This document shows positions 27,104 through 34,657 of a DNA stretch of 64,000 nucleotides, in pieces. The notes under the pieces are model-generated. The model saw nothing but the letters and a program-made list of their open reading frames with translations. It had not been told where the DNA came from and did not search any database. The position numbers were made by a program, and so were the translations under genes. This DNA is from an uncultured Thermomicrobia bacterium (GTDB lineage Bacteria > Chloroflexota > Chloroflexia > Thermomicrobiales > JALYUS01): contig CALBSO010000120.1 in NCBI GenBank assembly GCA_937968015.1, positions 18,346-82,345 on the forward strand, written 5' to 3'. The number at the start of each line of letters is the position of its first letter. The first letter of the stretch is position 1.

Positions 27104-27551
27104 GCCGCTTCGTGTCCTCTTTCTCTGCACGCACAACTCCGCGCGCTCGCAGATCGCCGAAGCGACACTGCGGCAGATGGGTGGGGCGGATTTCGCGGTC
27201 TTCAGTGCCGGAACGGAAGTGACTCGGGTGCATCCGTTGGCACTCCATGTCTTGCAAGAGCAGGGAATCGGCACCGATGATCTGTACTCGAAGAGCCTGA
27301 CGGATTTCCTCGGCCAGCAGTTCGATTTCGTCATCACGGTCTGCGATCAGGCGAATGAATCGTGCCCGATCTTCCCCGGCGACCCTGAGCGTATCCACTG
27401 GTCAATCCCCGACCCCTCAGCCGTGGAAGGGACGGAAGAGGAACAACTTGCGGCCTTTCGCAGTGTGAGCATGTATCTGAAGCGACGCTTGCCGTTATTC
27501 ATGATGGCGCAGAAGAACGCGCGAGACCGGCACGCCAAGACAACCACCTAA
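27096..27551 (+). CDS. arsC: Arsenate reductase, thioredoxin-type
   Basis: A 151-aa low-molecular-weight-phosphatase-fold arsenate reductase. The P-loop LCTHNSARSQ gives nucleophile Cys11, and VCDQANESCPIFPG supplies the resolving Cys pair. DPSA carries the general acid Asp. It reduces arsenate to arsenite using thioredoxin. It overlaps the channel gene by eight bases, and arsR follows. Confidence 0.92.
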   Translation: MPEPLRVLFLCTHNSARSQIAEATLRQMGGADFAVFSAGTEVTRVHPLALHVLQEQGIGTDDLYSKSLTDFLGQQFDFVITVCDQANESCPIFPGDPERIHWSIPDPSAVEGTEEEQLAAFRSVSMYLKRRLPLFMMAQKNARDRHAKTTT

Positions 27552-27563
27552 AGGACGATGACT

Positions 27564-27914
27564 ATGGCAACGAAGACAGGCGACTCCCTGATTGTACTCC
27601 CCATGGTGGATGATCCGACGTGCGCGCCGCTGCCGACGGTCGTGCAACCAACATCTGAGCAAGTGGCACGCTGCAAGGCATTGGCAGATGAGACGCGCCT
27701 GACTCTGCTCCTGACCCTCCTCAACGCCGAAACCGCCGTGTGCGCGTGCAACCTCGTGCCCGCTGCGGGCGTCGGACAGGCGACGGTCTCCCATCATCTG
27801 AAGGTGCTCCGGGAAGCGGGTCTGGTCGCCGTCGAGCGACGGGGTATCTGGGCGCATTACGCGATCGCGCCTGACGCCGCAGCTTGGCTTACGAGCATTT
27901 TGACACTGGCCTAG
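27564..27914 (+). CDS. arsR: ArsR-family repressor
   Basis: A 116-aa winged-helix repressor (recognition helix ATVSHHLKVLREAGLV, wing VERRGIWAHYAI). VCACNL corresponds to the metal-binding ELCVCDL helix of ArsR, and an N-terminal Cys is also present. ATG 27564 has AAGGA eight bases upstream and is preferred to ATG 27558. It is the third gene of the arsenic operon and probably binds the operators at 27923 and 28392. Confidence 0.88.
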   Translation: MATKTGDSLIVLPMVDDPTCAPLPTVVQPTSEQVARCKALADETRLTLLLTLLNAETAVCACNLVPAAGVGQATVSHHLKVLREAGLVAVERRGIWAHYAIAPDAAAWLTSILTLA

Positions 27915-27922
27915 TCAGGAGA

Positions 27923-27955
27923 CATATTGACAAACTTCAATATGTGCGGTAGAGT
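27923..27955 (+). promoter_or_regulatory. Promoter with ArsR operator
   Basis: A perfect inverted repeat CATATTG (27923-27929) / CAATATG (27938-27944) overlaps the -35 box TTGACA (27927-27932). A 17-base spacer leads to TAGAGT (27950-27955). A repressor bound to the repeat would block polymerase at the arsR2 promoter. Confidence 0.7.
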
Positions 27956-27978
27956 GCCCACAAGGAAGGAGTGATTAC

Positions 27979-28350
27979 GTGGCACAGACGGTTGATGTGG
28001 AACGAATCAAAACGGCAGATTGCTGCGACACGGGCTGCTGCGGCTCAGTCGTCGCACCAAGCCTCACGGAAGCGCAGGCGGAAGAGTATGCGGAGTGGTT
28101 CAAGGCGATCTCCGACCCGACCCGCGTCCGCATCCTCAATCTGCTCGCGCGCAACCCCGAGCCGGTGTGCGTCTGTGACATCACCGACCAGTTCCCGCTC
28201 CATCAGCCGACGATCTCCCATCACCTCAAGATTCTCCGCGACACCTGCTTCGTGACGACGGAGCGGCGGGGGAAGTACATGTACTACGCCATCAACCGCA
28301 ACTGCCTGAATGCCTTCCCCGACGCGGCACGCCGCATCATGGCCGTCTAG
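27979..28350 (+). CDS. arsR: ArsR-family repressor with Cys-rich N-terminus
   Basis: A 123-aa repressor with a Cys cluster at the N-terminus (CCDTGCC) and VCVCD in the metal-sensing helix. The HTH reads PTISHHLKILRDTCFV. The GTG start has AAGGAG eight bases upstream. It has its own operator-controlled promoter and precedes arsM. Two different arsR genes so close together suggest separate sensing of As(III) and perhaps methylated or other species. Confidence 0.88.
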   Translation: MAQTVDVERIKTADCCDTGCCGSVVAPSLTEAQAEEYAEWFKAISDPTRVRILNLLARNPEPVCVCDITDQFPLHQPTISHHLKILRDTCFVTTERRGKYMYYAINRNCLNAFPDAARRIMAV

Positions 28351-28391
28351 CCACAGAGAGGAGGACACTGAACGTATCCAGTGCGCCCGAA

Positions 28392-28410
28392 CATATCGAA
28401 GATTGTCAAT
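28392..28410 (+). promoter_or_regulatory. Second ArsR operator copy, before arsM
   Basis: CATATCGAAGATTGTCAAT, read on the minus strand, is a close match to the operator at 27923-27944 (shared ATTGACAA-CTTC-ATATG pattern). It sits about 20 bases before the arsM start. Confidence 0.5.
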
Positions 28411-28428
28411 GCAATAAGGAGGATTCCC

Positions 28429-29325
28429 ATGAGTGCGACACGGACGAATGAGCAGATCGTGGACGTGGTACGCGAGAAGTACGCCGAGATCGCGACTCTT
28501 GTGCAGGCCGGTGGCCGGGGCTGTTGCGGCGATGCCTGCTGCGGCGGGGGAGAAGCGGACCCGATCACGAGCAATCTCTATACCGATGCGGAAACCGCGA
28601 ACCTGCCGGAGGCGGCGGTACTGGCTTCCCTCGGCTGCGGCAATCCGACGGCGCTCATCGACCTTCGGGAAGGCCAGACCGTGCTCGATCTCGGCTCCGG
28701 TGGCGGGATTGATGTGCTCCTGTCGGCAAAGCGTGTCGGGGAGACGGGCTTTGTCTACGGGGTGGACATGACCGATGAGATGTTGGCGCTCGCCATGGAG
28801 AACAAGGCAAAAGCGGGTGTCCGAAACGTGGCGTTCCTGAAGGGGCGCATCGAAGATATACCGCTGCCCGCCAATGCCGTGGACGTGGTGATCTCCAACT
28901 GCGTCATCAACCTCGCGGCGGACAAGTCGCTCGTGCTCCGCGATACCTTCCGTGTCCTCAAGCCCGGTGGCCGCTTCGCGGTGAGCGATGTGGTCGCCGA
29001 TGGCGAAGTGCCGGACGGCCTGCGACAGAACATGGAAGCGTGGGTCGGCTGTCTCGCCGGTGCGCTGCCGATCGACACCTACAAAGAACTGCTCGCGCAA
29101 GCCGGATTCGAGGATATCTCCGTTGATATCAAGCGCCGCTACACCGTGGCGGAAACGGGACTTGACCCCGCGACGCTGCCCGTCGGTTGGGAAGAAGGTG
29201 ACGGCAAGTTGGCCAGTGCGTTCGTGCGCGCCACGAAGCCGGGGGGAGCAAGCGATCCGGCAAGTGACCTGATCCCGGTGGCCGTCGTCGTTGACGCCTG
29301 CTGCGACTCGTCGTGCTGTAGCTGA
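28429..29325 (+). CDS. arsM: Arsenite methyltransferase
   Basis: A 298-aa AdoMet enzyme that methylates As(III). The AdoMet motif is DLGSGGGIDV. The three As-binding Cys of ArsM are present in SLGCGNP, ISNCVIN and VGCLAGAL. Extra Cys pairs occur near the N-terminus (GCCGDACCGG) and at the very C-terminus (CCDSSCC), as in several ArsM. ATG 28429 has a perfect AAGGAGG. Confidence 0.93.
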   Translation: MSATRTNEQIVDVVREKYAEIATLVQAGGRGCCGDACCGGGEADPITSNLYTDAETANLPEAAVLASLGCGNPTALIDLREGQTVLDLGSGGGIDVLLSAKRVGETGFVYGVDMTDEMLALAMENKAKAGVRNVAFLKGRIEDIPLPANAVDVVISNCVINLAADKSLVLRDTFRVLKPGGRFAVSDVVADGEVPDGLRQNMEAWVGCLAGALPIDTYKELLAQAGFEDISVDIKRRYTVAETGLDPATLPVGWEEGDGKLASAFVRATKPGGASDPASDLIPVAVVVDACCDSSCCS

Positions 29326-29402
29326 ACGAAACGGGAGTGCTCAAAGATGAGGGCGGCGTGCCAATGAAGGTGTGCCGCTCGTCGCGTGTCGGAAAGGAGC
29401 GC

Positions 29403-29801
29403 CTATAAACGCTTCACAGGCATCTGCCTATTCGCGATGAGGGAAGCAAGGGGAATCGTGAGGAACCCGAGGAGGGTGATCAGGTGCGTCGTGCACGAGA
29501 CCGCTGCAGTGCACGGCGCGTAACTCTCCGGGATCAGGTGATAGTAGAGGAGATTGTGATATGTGCCGATCGCCAAACCGGTGACACTCAACGGGAGGGC
29601 GTAGAAGGGGATCGCGCGGTCTTTGCGGACAATGCCGACGAGGAGCACCGCGACGAGCGGGTACATGCAGATGCGCTGATACCAGCACAGCAGGCAGGGG
29701 AGCAGTTTCAGCATCTCACTGAAATACAAACTCCCGGCCATCGCGAGGGCGGCCTGGAGAAAGGCAATATACACCAGATTGTCTGCGAGCCATTTCTTCA
29801 T
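29403..29801 (-). CDS. dsbB: Disulfide bond formation protein DsbB/BdbC
   Basis: A 132-aa membrane protein with four hydrophobic segments. CLLCW near residue 36 and the second Cys pair CTAAVSC near 97 are the quinone-linked and exchange pairs of DsbB/BdbC. It reoxidises extracytoplasmic thiol oxidases. It is convergent with arsM and has a TATAAT box about 100 bases upstream. Confidence 0.88.
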   Translation of the reverse strand: MKKWLADNLVYIAFLQAALAMAGSLYFSEMLKLLPCLLCWYQRICMYPLVAVLLVGIVRKDRAIPFYALPLSVTGLAIGTYHNLLYYHLIPESYAPCTAAVSCTTHLITLLGFLTIPLASLIANRQMPVKRL

Positions 29802-29899
29802 ACGGAGTATGCATCGGGCGGCTTTTAACGCATCGTCAGCACTATGGCAATGGGCAAATAGAGTAGCGCTGCCGCCGAAGCGTCGTCATTACGTCACCT

Positions 29900-29905
29900 A
29901 TTATA
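29900..29905 (-). promoter_or_regulatory. -10 box of dsbB
   Basis: TATAAT on the minus strand, about 100 bases before dsbB and after the end of the USP gene. No good -35 box is seen, and the surrounding sequence is A+T-rich. Confidence 0.4.
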
Positions 29906-29950
29906 CACTTTTTACTCGTAGCGACATATTTCTTTTTGCGCACGAGCATT

Positions 29951-30871
29951 TCAGCCCGACGGGTGCGGCTCGCCGGGTGCGCGGATCAGCACGAATGGAC
30001 CGGAGGCGCGAGACAGCACCTTGTTCCCGACGCTGCCCGACCACACACCGCCCAATCCGCCGCGGCCGTGACTCGCCATCACGATGATATCCGCCGGTAG
30101 GCGCTTTGCCGCATCGACGAGGACCGCCACAGGATCGCCGCGCTCAACCCGTGCCTGTACCGACACGCCCTCCTCCTGCAACCCCGCGAGAATCGTCTGC
30201 AAATATTCGGTCGCATCTTTCCCGGCGCTATCCAGCAGTTGATCCGTCACCGTGGGGCTGAACCGGGCGATGGTGGACATCGCCCCCGAGAGCGTGCCGG
30301 TCGTCGGCACGACCAGGAGCAGCGTGAGCGTGCCCCCGGTCGCCGTCGCGATGCGCGCCGCGAGGGGGAGCGCGACCTCCGCGTCCGGCGTCCCGTCGAG
30401 CGGCAGCAGGAGTCGCGTCAGGCCCGGCGTGTGCGGTTCTTTGCCATGTGTAGGGAAGACCAAGAAGACGGGCGCCGCGCCGACCGCGAGCACCTTCTGG
30501 GCGATGCTGCCGAAGAGCCACCGGCCGACGCCGCTGCGGCCGTGCGCGCAGAGCACGATCAGATCGACCTTCATCTCCGCCGCGTGGTCGACGATCCGTC
30601 CGGCCGTGTCGCCGTTCTCGTTGGTGTCCACGTGCGTATCGACCGCGATCCCGTCGCGGCGCAGGCTGCCCGCCACCTCGTTCAGGTACGCCTCGGCCTC
30701 GGCGACCGTCGTGAGATGCCGCGCGCCGTGCACGGATGCGGGCGCGTTGCGCTCAATCAGGTGCACGAGCGTGACGCGCGTGCCGTTGTAGTGCGCCAGG
30801 GCATGCACATAGGGCAGGGATGATTCCGCCAAGCCTGACCCGTCGAGCGGCACGAGCAAGTGCGTGAACAT
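29951..30871 (-). CDS. Tandem universal stress protein
   Basis: A 306-aa protein with two UspA domains (about 1-145 and 155-300). Each begins LLVPLDGS or LLLPLDGT and ends with the nucleotide-binding motif (GRSGVGRWLFGS and GRGGLGGVWSGS). It probably binds ATP in the cytoplasm during stress. GGAGG precedes the ATG, and the gene starts five bases after the stop of the Mn transporter, hence co-transcribed. Confidence 0.9.
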   Translation of the reverse strand: MFTHLLVPLDGSGLAESSLPYVHALAHYNGTRVTLVHLIERNAPASVHGARHLTTVAEAEAYLNEVAGSLRRDGIAVDTHVDTNENGDTAGRIVDHAAEMKVDLIVLCAHGRSGVGRWLFGSIAQKVLAVGAAPVFLVFPTHGKEPHTPGLTRLLLPLDGTPDAEVALPLAARIATATGGTLTLLLVVPTTGTLSGAMSTIARFSPTVTDQLLDSAGKDATEYLQTILAGLQEEGVSVQARVERGDPVAVLVDAAKRLPADIIVMASHGRGGLGGVWSGSVGNKVLSRASGPFVLIRAPGEPHPSG

Positions 30872-30876
30872 CGCGT

Positions 30877-32208
30877 CTATCCTCCCAGGAATGTCTGCTG
30901 CAGCAGGAAGAGGTTGAGCCCGATGATCACCGCCGCCACGCCCGTGATGAGCACCGTTGTCAGTTGTCGATTGACGAGCGCCCCCATGATATCCCGCCGT
31001 CGGGTGAAGATGACGAGCGGCACGAGTGCGAACGGGATGCCGAAGGAGAGCACGACCTGGCTGAGGATCAAGGTGCGCGACGGATTGAGGCCGATCGCGA
31101 TGACGAGGAGCGCCGGGAGCATCGTCACGATCCGCCGCACCCAGATCGGGATGTAGACCTTCAGGAAGCCCTGCATCATCACCTGCCCGGCCATCGTGCC
31201 GACGGTGGAGGAGGAGAGGCCGGAGACCAGGAGCGAGACGGCGAAGATCACCGGCGCCGCCCCGCCCAACAGCGGCTCCAAGGTCTTGTGCGCGTCCTCG
31301 ATCGCATCGATGTCGGTCAGGCCCGCCGCGTGGAAGGTGGCGGCCGCCATCATCAGCATCGCGGCGTTCACGAACCCGGCGATGCCCATCGCGATCACCA
31401 CGTCAACCACCTCGAAGCGATAGAGCCGCTTCGCCTCCTGATCGGTCTTCGCCCGGATGCGGTGCTGCGTCAGCGACGAGTGCAGGTAGATGACGTGCGG
31501 CATCACCGTCGCGCCGAGGATGCCGACCGCGAGCAGGACGCTCTCGGTGCCGTCGAACTTCGGCGGGAAGAAGCTCTTGGCCGCCTGCCCGAAGTCCGGC
31601 TTGCCGAGGATCGTCTCGAGGATGTAGCAGAGGGCGATCACGCCGACCATCACCGAGATCACCGCCTCGATCGGGCGGAAGCCGTAGCGTTCTAAGGCGA
31701 GAATGAGAAAGGTGCAGACGGCGGTGAGGAGGGCGGCGGGGAAGAGCGGGATGTGGAACAGGAGGTTGAAGCCGAGCGCAGCGCCCAGGAACTCCGCGAG
31801 GTCGGTCGCCATGGCGACGACTTCGGCGAGCGCCCAAAGGACATAGACCACGGGGCGGGGAAACTGCGCGCGGCACACTTCCGGGAGGTTCATCCCGGTG
31901 GCGATGCCGAGCTTGGCGGAGAGGGACTGGATGAGCATCGCCATCAGGTTGCTCATGGCGATCGCCCAAACGAGGAGGTACCCGTACTTCGCGCCGCCAG
32001 CGATGTTGGTGGCGAAGTTGCCGGGATCGATGTACGCGATGCAGGCGATGAATGCCGGGCCGATGAAGGGCATGATGCGCGCAAAGCCGCGCTTGCTGCT
32101 CCGCCCCTCCAATACCTGGGTCGCCGATGCAACCGTCCCCGCCGATGACCCTCCCGCAGGAATGGCAGGAGCCGTCGCGGGCTCCATGAGTGGTTCCGTC
32201 TTCCGCAC
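30877..32208 (-). CDS. mntH: Nramp-family Mn2+/Fe2+ transporter
   Basis: A 443-aa Nramp transporter with eleven hydrophobic segments. The signature DPGN in TM1 and MPHVIYLHS in TM6 form the metal site. It imports Mn2+ with protons. The GTG start has GGGAG six bases upstream. It follows mntR by 17 bases, a classical regulator-transporter pair. Confidence 0.92.
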   Translation of the reverse strand: MRKTEPLMEPATAPAIPAGGSSAGTVASATQVLEGRSSKRGFARIMPFIGPAFIACIAYIDPGNFATNIAGGAKYGYLLVWAIAMSNLMAMLIQSLSAKLGIATGMNLPEVCRAQFPRPVVYVLWALAEVVAMATDLAEFLGAALGFNLLFHIPLFPAALLTAVCTFLILALERYGFRPIEAVISVMVGVIALCYILETILGKPDFGQAAKSFFPPKFDGTESVLLAVGILGATVMPHVIYLHSSLTQHRIRAKTDQEAKRLYRFEVVDVVIAMGIAGFVNAAMLMMAAATFHAAGLTDIDAIEDAHKTLEPLLGGAAPVIFAVSLLVSGLSSSTVGTMAGQVMMQGFLKVYIPIWVRRIVTMLPALLVIAIGLNPSRTLILSQVVLSFGIPFALVPLVIFTRRRDIMGALVNRQLTTVLITGVAAVIIGLNLFLLQQTFLGG

Positions 32209-32225
32209 CGGCTACTCCCTCCCCG

Positions 32226-32924
32226 TTAGTCCTTCTTCGCCATCTGATCCTCGGTCACGAGGGTGACCGAGACGGCGCGCGTCACCGCCTCACCCAACGC
32301 ATATTCGTTTTGTCCGACACGGATGTGCAGCGGACCGTCAAACGGCGCTTTCGCAAGTATCTCAATACTCGCTCCGGGGATAAGGGCCAAGTCTGCAAGA
32401 TAGCGAAGCAGCGCCGCGTCCTCATCCGCCACTTCCGACACGACCACGATGCTGCCGGGCTGAACGTTCCAGAGCGGCTGTGTCGCGGCGATCGCGATCG
32501 TGCCCTCTTTCGTCGGGATCGGTGCGCCATGGGGATCTTTTGTGGGGTGGCCGAGCGCGGCATCGAGCCGGTCCTCCAGGTCCTCCGAGAGTGCATGCTC
32601 GAGCCGATCCGCCTCGGCATGGACCTGTTCCCACGGGACGCCCAACGCCTCGGCCAAATACGTTTCGAGCAACCGATGATGCCGCAGGACTTCAAGCGCG
32701 ATCTTCTCTCCTGCCGGGGTGAGCGCGACACCCTGATAGGGGTTATGTGTGGCGAGCCCGCGTTCGGCGAGCTTCTTCACCATATGCGTCACGGAAGCGG
32801 GCGTAATATTCAACCACTCAGCGAGCGCCACCGTGCCGATCCGCGCCGTCTCGTCGTGCAGGCCGAGATGGTAAATCGCCTTGAGGTAATCCTGTTCGGA
32901 CTGAGAGGGGATCAACTCTGTCAT
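32226..32924 (-). CDS. mntR: DtxR/MntR-family metal-dependent repressor
   Basis: A 232-aa DtxR-family regulator. The winged HTH (SEQDYLKAIYHL, LNITPASVTHMVKKLAERGL) is followed by a metal-binding dimerisation domain (HHRLLETYLAEALG, EADRLEHALSE) and an SH3-like FeoA domain (about 155-232). ATG 32924 with GAGG upstream is preferred to the GTG at 32942. It should repress mntH and its own operon when Mn2+ is plentiful, through the palindrome at its promoter. Confidence 0.9.
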   Translation of the reverse strand: MTELIPSQSEQDYLKAIYHLGLHDETARIGTVALAEWLNITPASVTHMVKKLAERGLATHNPYQGVALTPAGEKIALEVLRHHRLLETYLAEALGVPWEQVHAEADRLEHALSEDLEDRLDAALGHPTKDPHGAPIPTKEGTIAIAATQPLWNVQPGSIVVVSEVADEDAALLRYLADLALIPGASIEILAKAPFDGPLHIRVGQNEYALGEAVTRAVSVTLVTEDQMAKKD

Positions 32925-32944
32925 GAGACACCTCACATACACAG

Positions 32945-32989
32945 TTTAGACACTACTAAAACCATAAGCGCGGAGCGTAGTGTTGTCAA
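32945..32989 (-). promoter_or_regulatory. mntR promoter with MntR-like operator
   Basis: On the minus strand TTGACA (32984-32989), 17 bases, and TATGGT (32961-32966) form the promoter. A dyad TTTAG/CTAAA (32945-32960) lies directly downstream over the expected transcription start. Confidence 0.55.
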
Positions 32990-33094
32990 GACGTGAAAGC
33001 GGCGATGGCTTCCCACCGCCGCGTATGTGTCTATGGAAGAGGGCTGCGATTTACGGCGATATTCGTCTTGACAATGCCTCGCGCGCAGCCAGCA

Positions 33095-33457
33095 CTATGT
33101 CACGAGATAGACGACATTTCGGGTCGCCACCGCGACGCAGAGGATGAACGCCGCGAGCGCGTAGTGCCGCTCGACTCGTGCGATGGACGGTTGTCGGCTT
33201 CCCAACGCAATCCAACATCCGCCGACCGTCGCGACCGCCAGCCAGAGCAGGCTGAAACCGCGCGTGAGCGCCGTGGGCGGGCGGGTGACAAGGGCGAGCG
33301 TGTTGAGCGTCGCGAAGACCGGCAACGCGAGCGTGGCGACCAGTCGCTTCAGGTCCGCGTGCGTGCCGCTCCGCTGCGTGAAGAAGAGTACGCCGAAATA
33401 GATGATGACGACCGGTACGAAGGCGAAGGCGACGATAGTGCAGATGACCGTGTCCAT
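33095..33457 (-). CDS. Small four-helix membrane protein
   Basis: A 120-aa protein with about four hydrophobic segments (FAFVPVVIIYFGVLFF, LALPVFATLNTLALV, FSLLWLAVATVGGC, YALAAFILCVAVA). I do not recognise the family. The ATG has GAGGG five bases upstream. Divergent from the SRPBCC gene. Confidence 0.55.
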   Translation of the reverse strand: MDTVICTIVAFAFVPVVIIYFGVLFFTQRSGTHADLKRLVATLALPVFATLNTLALVTRPPTALTRGFSLLWLAVATVGGCWIALGSRQPSIARVERHYALAAFILCVAVATRNVVYLVT

Positions 33458-33509
33458 GGTGCCCTCGCGCCGCCTCTCGCCCTCAACGATCCCGTTACGC
33501 CCTGGCCCT

Positions 33510-33560
33510 TGACGGGTAGCACTAGCGATGTCAACATATGAGCAGTTCTTCAGGTGTTTG
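33510..33560 (+). promoter_or_regulatory. Promoter with operator repeat, copy 1
   Basis: TTGACG (33510-33515), 17 bases, CAACAT (33533-33538). It is followed by ATATGAGCAGTTCTTCAG and TGTTT up to 33560. The same layout and downstream repeat occur before the CadC-like repressor gene at 34182-34232. Confidence 0.55.
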
Positions 33561-33682
33561 TCAAAGGGGCCGTTTGCCTGCGCGATGCCTCGGCCCTAAT
33601 TGCCGCAATGGCGTCGCGAGGAGAGGACGTATGCCGTGACCGTGGCGCTGTTCGCAGGAAATACAATGGGGTTGGATCCCCG

Positions 33683-34162
33683 ATGACGGTCGTGGCGTGT
33701 CCAGCGGCGATCGTGACGGCGGATGTTCACGTGGTGTGGGCGCTGCTCATGGACCCGTCCTCCTATCATCGATGGTGGACGCTCCAAACGACGAATATTC
33801 GGCCATCGGGTCGCGCCCGTCCGGGACAACAACTGACCGCGCGCATGCCGATTGCAGGCATCGGGCGGGACATTCTGACCATCATCGAGATGGTCGACGA
33901 CACGCAGTACCAGATGGAAGTCAGGATGCTGCTGCCGCTCGGCATCACCCTCCGCGCGCACATTGTCTGCGTGCCGCTCGAACGGAGAACCTGCCGGGTG
34001 CAGATCGGGAGCGATCTTCGTTTCCCGCCCGGACTGCGTGGCAGATGCATCGAAAGGCTTGCGGCGAAGCGGTGTCTGCGGCATATCGACACGGCCCTCT
34101 CGCAGATCAAAGGGCTCGCCGAGTGTGCGGGACGCGTCGTCAGCCAGAGCTCCTTCCCGTAG
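33683..34162 (+). CDS. SRPBCC-family protein
   Basis: A 159-aa START/SRPBCC-fold protein (VTADVHVVWALLMDPSSYHRWW at the start, typical for polyketide-cyclase/dehydrase-like members; helix at the end). Such proteins bind hydrophobic ligands. ATG 33683 is chosen because the homologous part starts there; the ribosome site is weak. Its promoter carries the same operator as the cadC-cadA operon, so it is probably induced by the same metal. Confidence 0.65.
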   Translation: MTVVACPAAIVTADVHVVWALLMDPSSYHRWWTLQTTNIRPSGRARPGQQLTARMPIAGIGRDILTIIEMVDDTQYQMEVRMLLPLGITLRAHIVCVPLERRTCRVQIGSDLRFPPGLRGRCIERLAAKRCLRHIDTALSQIKGLAECAGRVVSQSSFP

Positions 34163-34181
34163 CGCAGCGCCATCGCCGCTC

Positions 34182-34232
34182 TTGACACGAGCGGCGCACT
34201 GCACGAATATGTGAGTAGTTCTTCAGATGTTT
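34182..34232 (+). promoter_or_regulatory. Promoter with operator repeat, copy 2
   Basis: TTGACA (34182-34187), 17 bases, GAATAT (34205-34210). AGTTCTTCAGATGTTT follows (34217-34232), a 15-of-16 match to the sequence at the same place in copy 1. Likely binding site of the ArsR/CadC-type protein encoded just downstream. Confidence 0.6.
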
Positions 34233-34249
34233 CTGCATGGAGGTGTCCC

Positions 34250-34657
34250 GTGCCCCTATCCTCCCGTTTGTCCCCGGCAGATAGCTGCGAAATTAACCAC
34301 ATCCACGCCGAGGGTGTGCGCCGCGCCCGTACCGCGCTTCCCGATCCCGAGATGGCGGACGATCTGTCCGCGCTCTTCGGCGCGCTCGGCGATCCGACAC
34401 GGGTGCGACTCCTCGCCGCGCTGACCACCGGGCCGCTCTGTGTCTGCGATCTGGCCGCGACGCTCGGTGTGTCGCAGTCGGCGGTCTCCCATCAACTCCG
34501 ACTCCTGCGCTCCCTCCATCTCGTCCGGGCGCGGCGGGAGGGCAAGATGGTCTGGTATGCCTTGGACGACGACCATGTGCGCGATCTCTTGGTGATTGGG
34601 TTCGCGCACATCGGTCACCAGCCGCCCGCCGAGATCGCCGTGGAGGAGACTGCATGA
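34250..34657 (+). CDS. cadC: CadC/CmtR-type ArsR-family repressor
   Basis: A 135-aa ArsR/SmtB repressor. LCVCDLA in the recognition region and an N-terminal CEINHIHAEGV segment resemble the Cd/Pb/Zn-sensing CadC group. The GTG at 34250 has GGAGG upstream. The open frame runs further back through the operator, but that part is not protein-like. It is coupled to the ATPase by ATGA overlap. Confidence 0.85.
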   Translation: MPLSSRLSPADSCEINHIHAEGVRRARTALPDPEMADDLSALFGALGDPTRVRLLAALTTGPLCVCDLAATLGVSQSAVSHQLRLLRSLHLVRARREGKMVWYALDDDHVRDLLVIGFAHIGHQPPAEIAVEETA

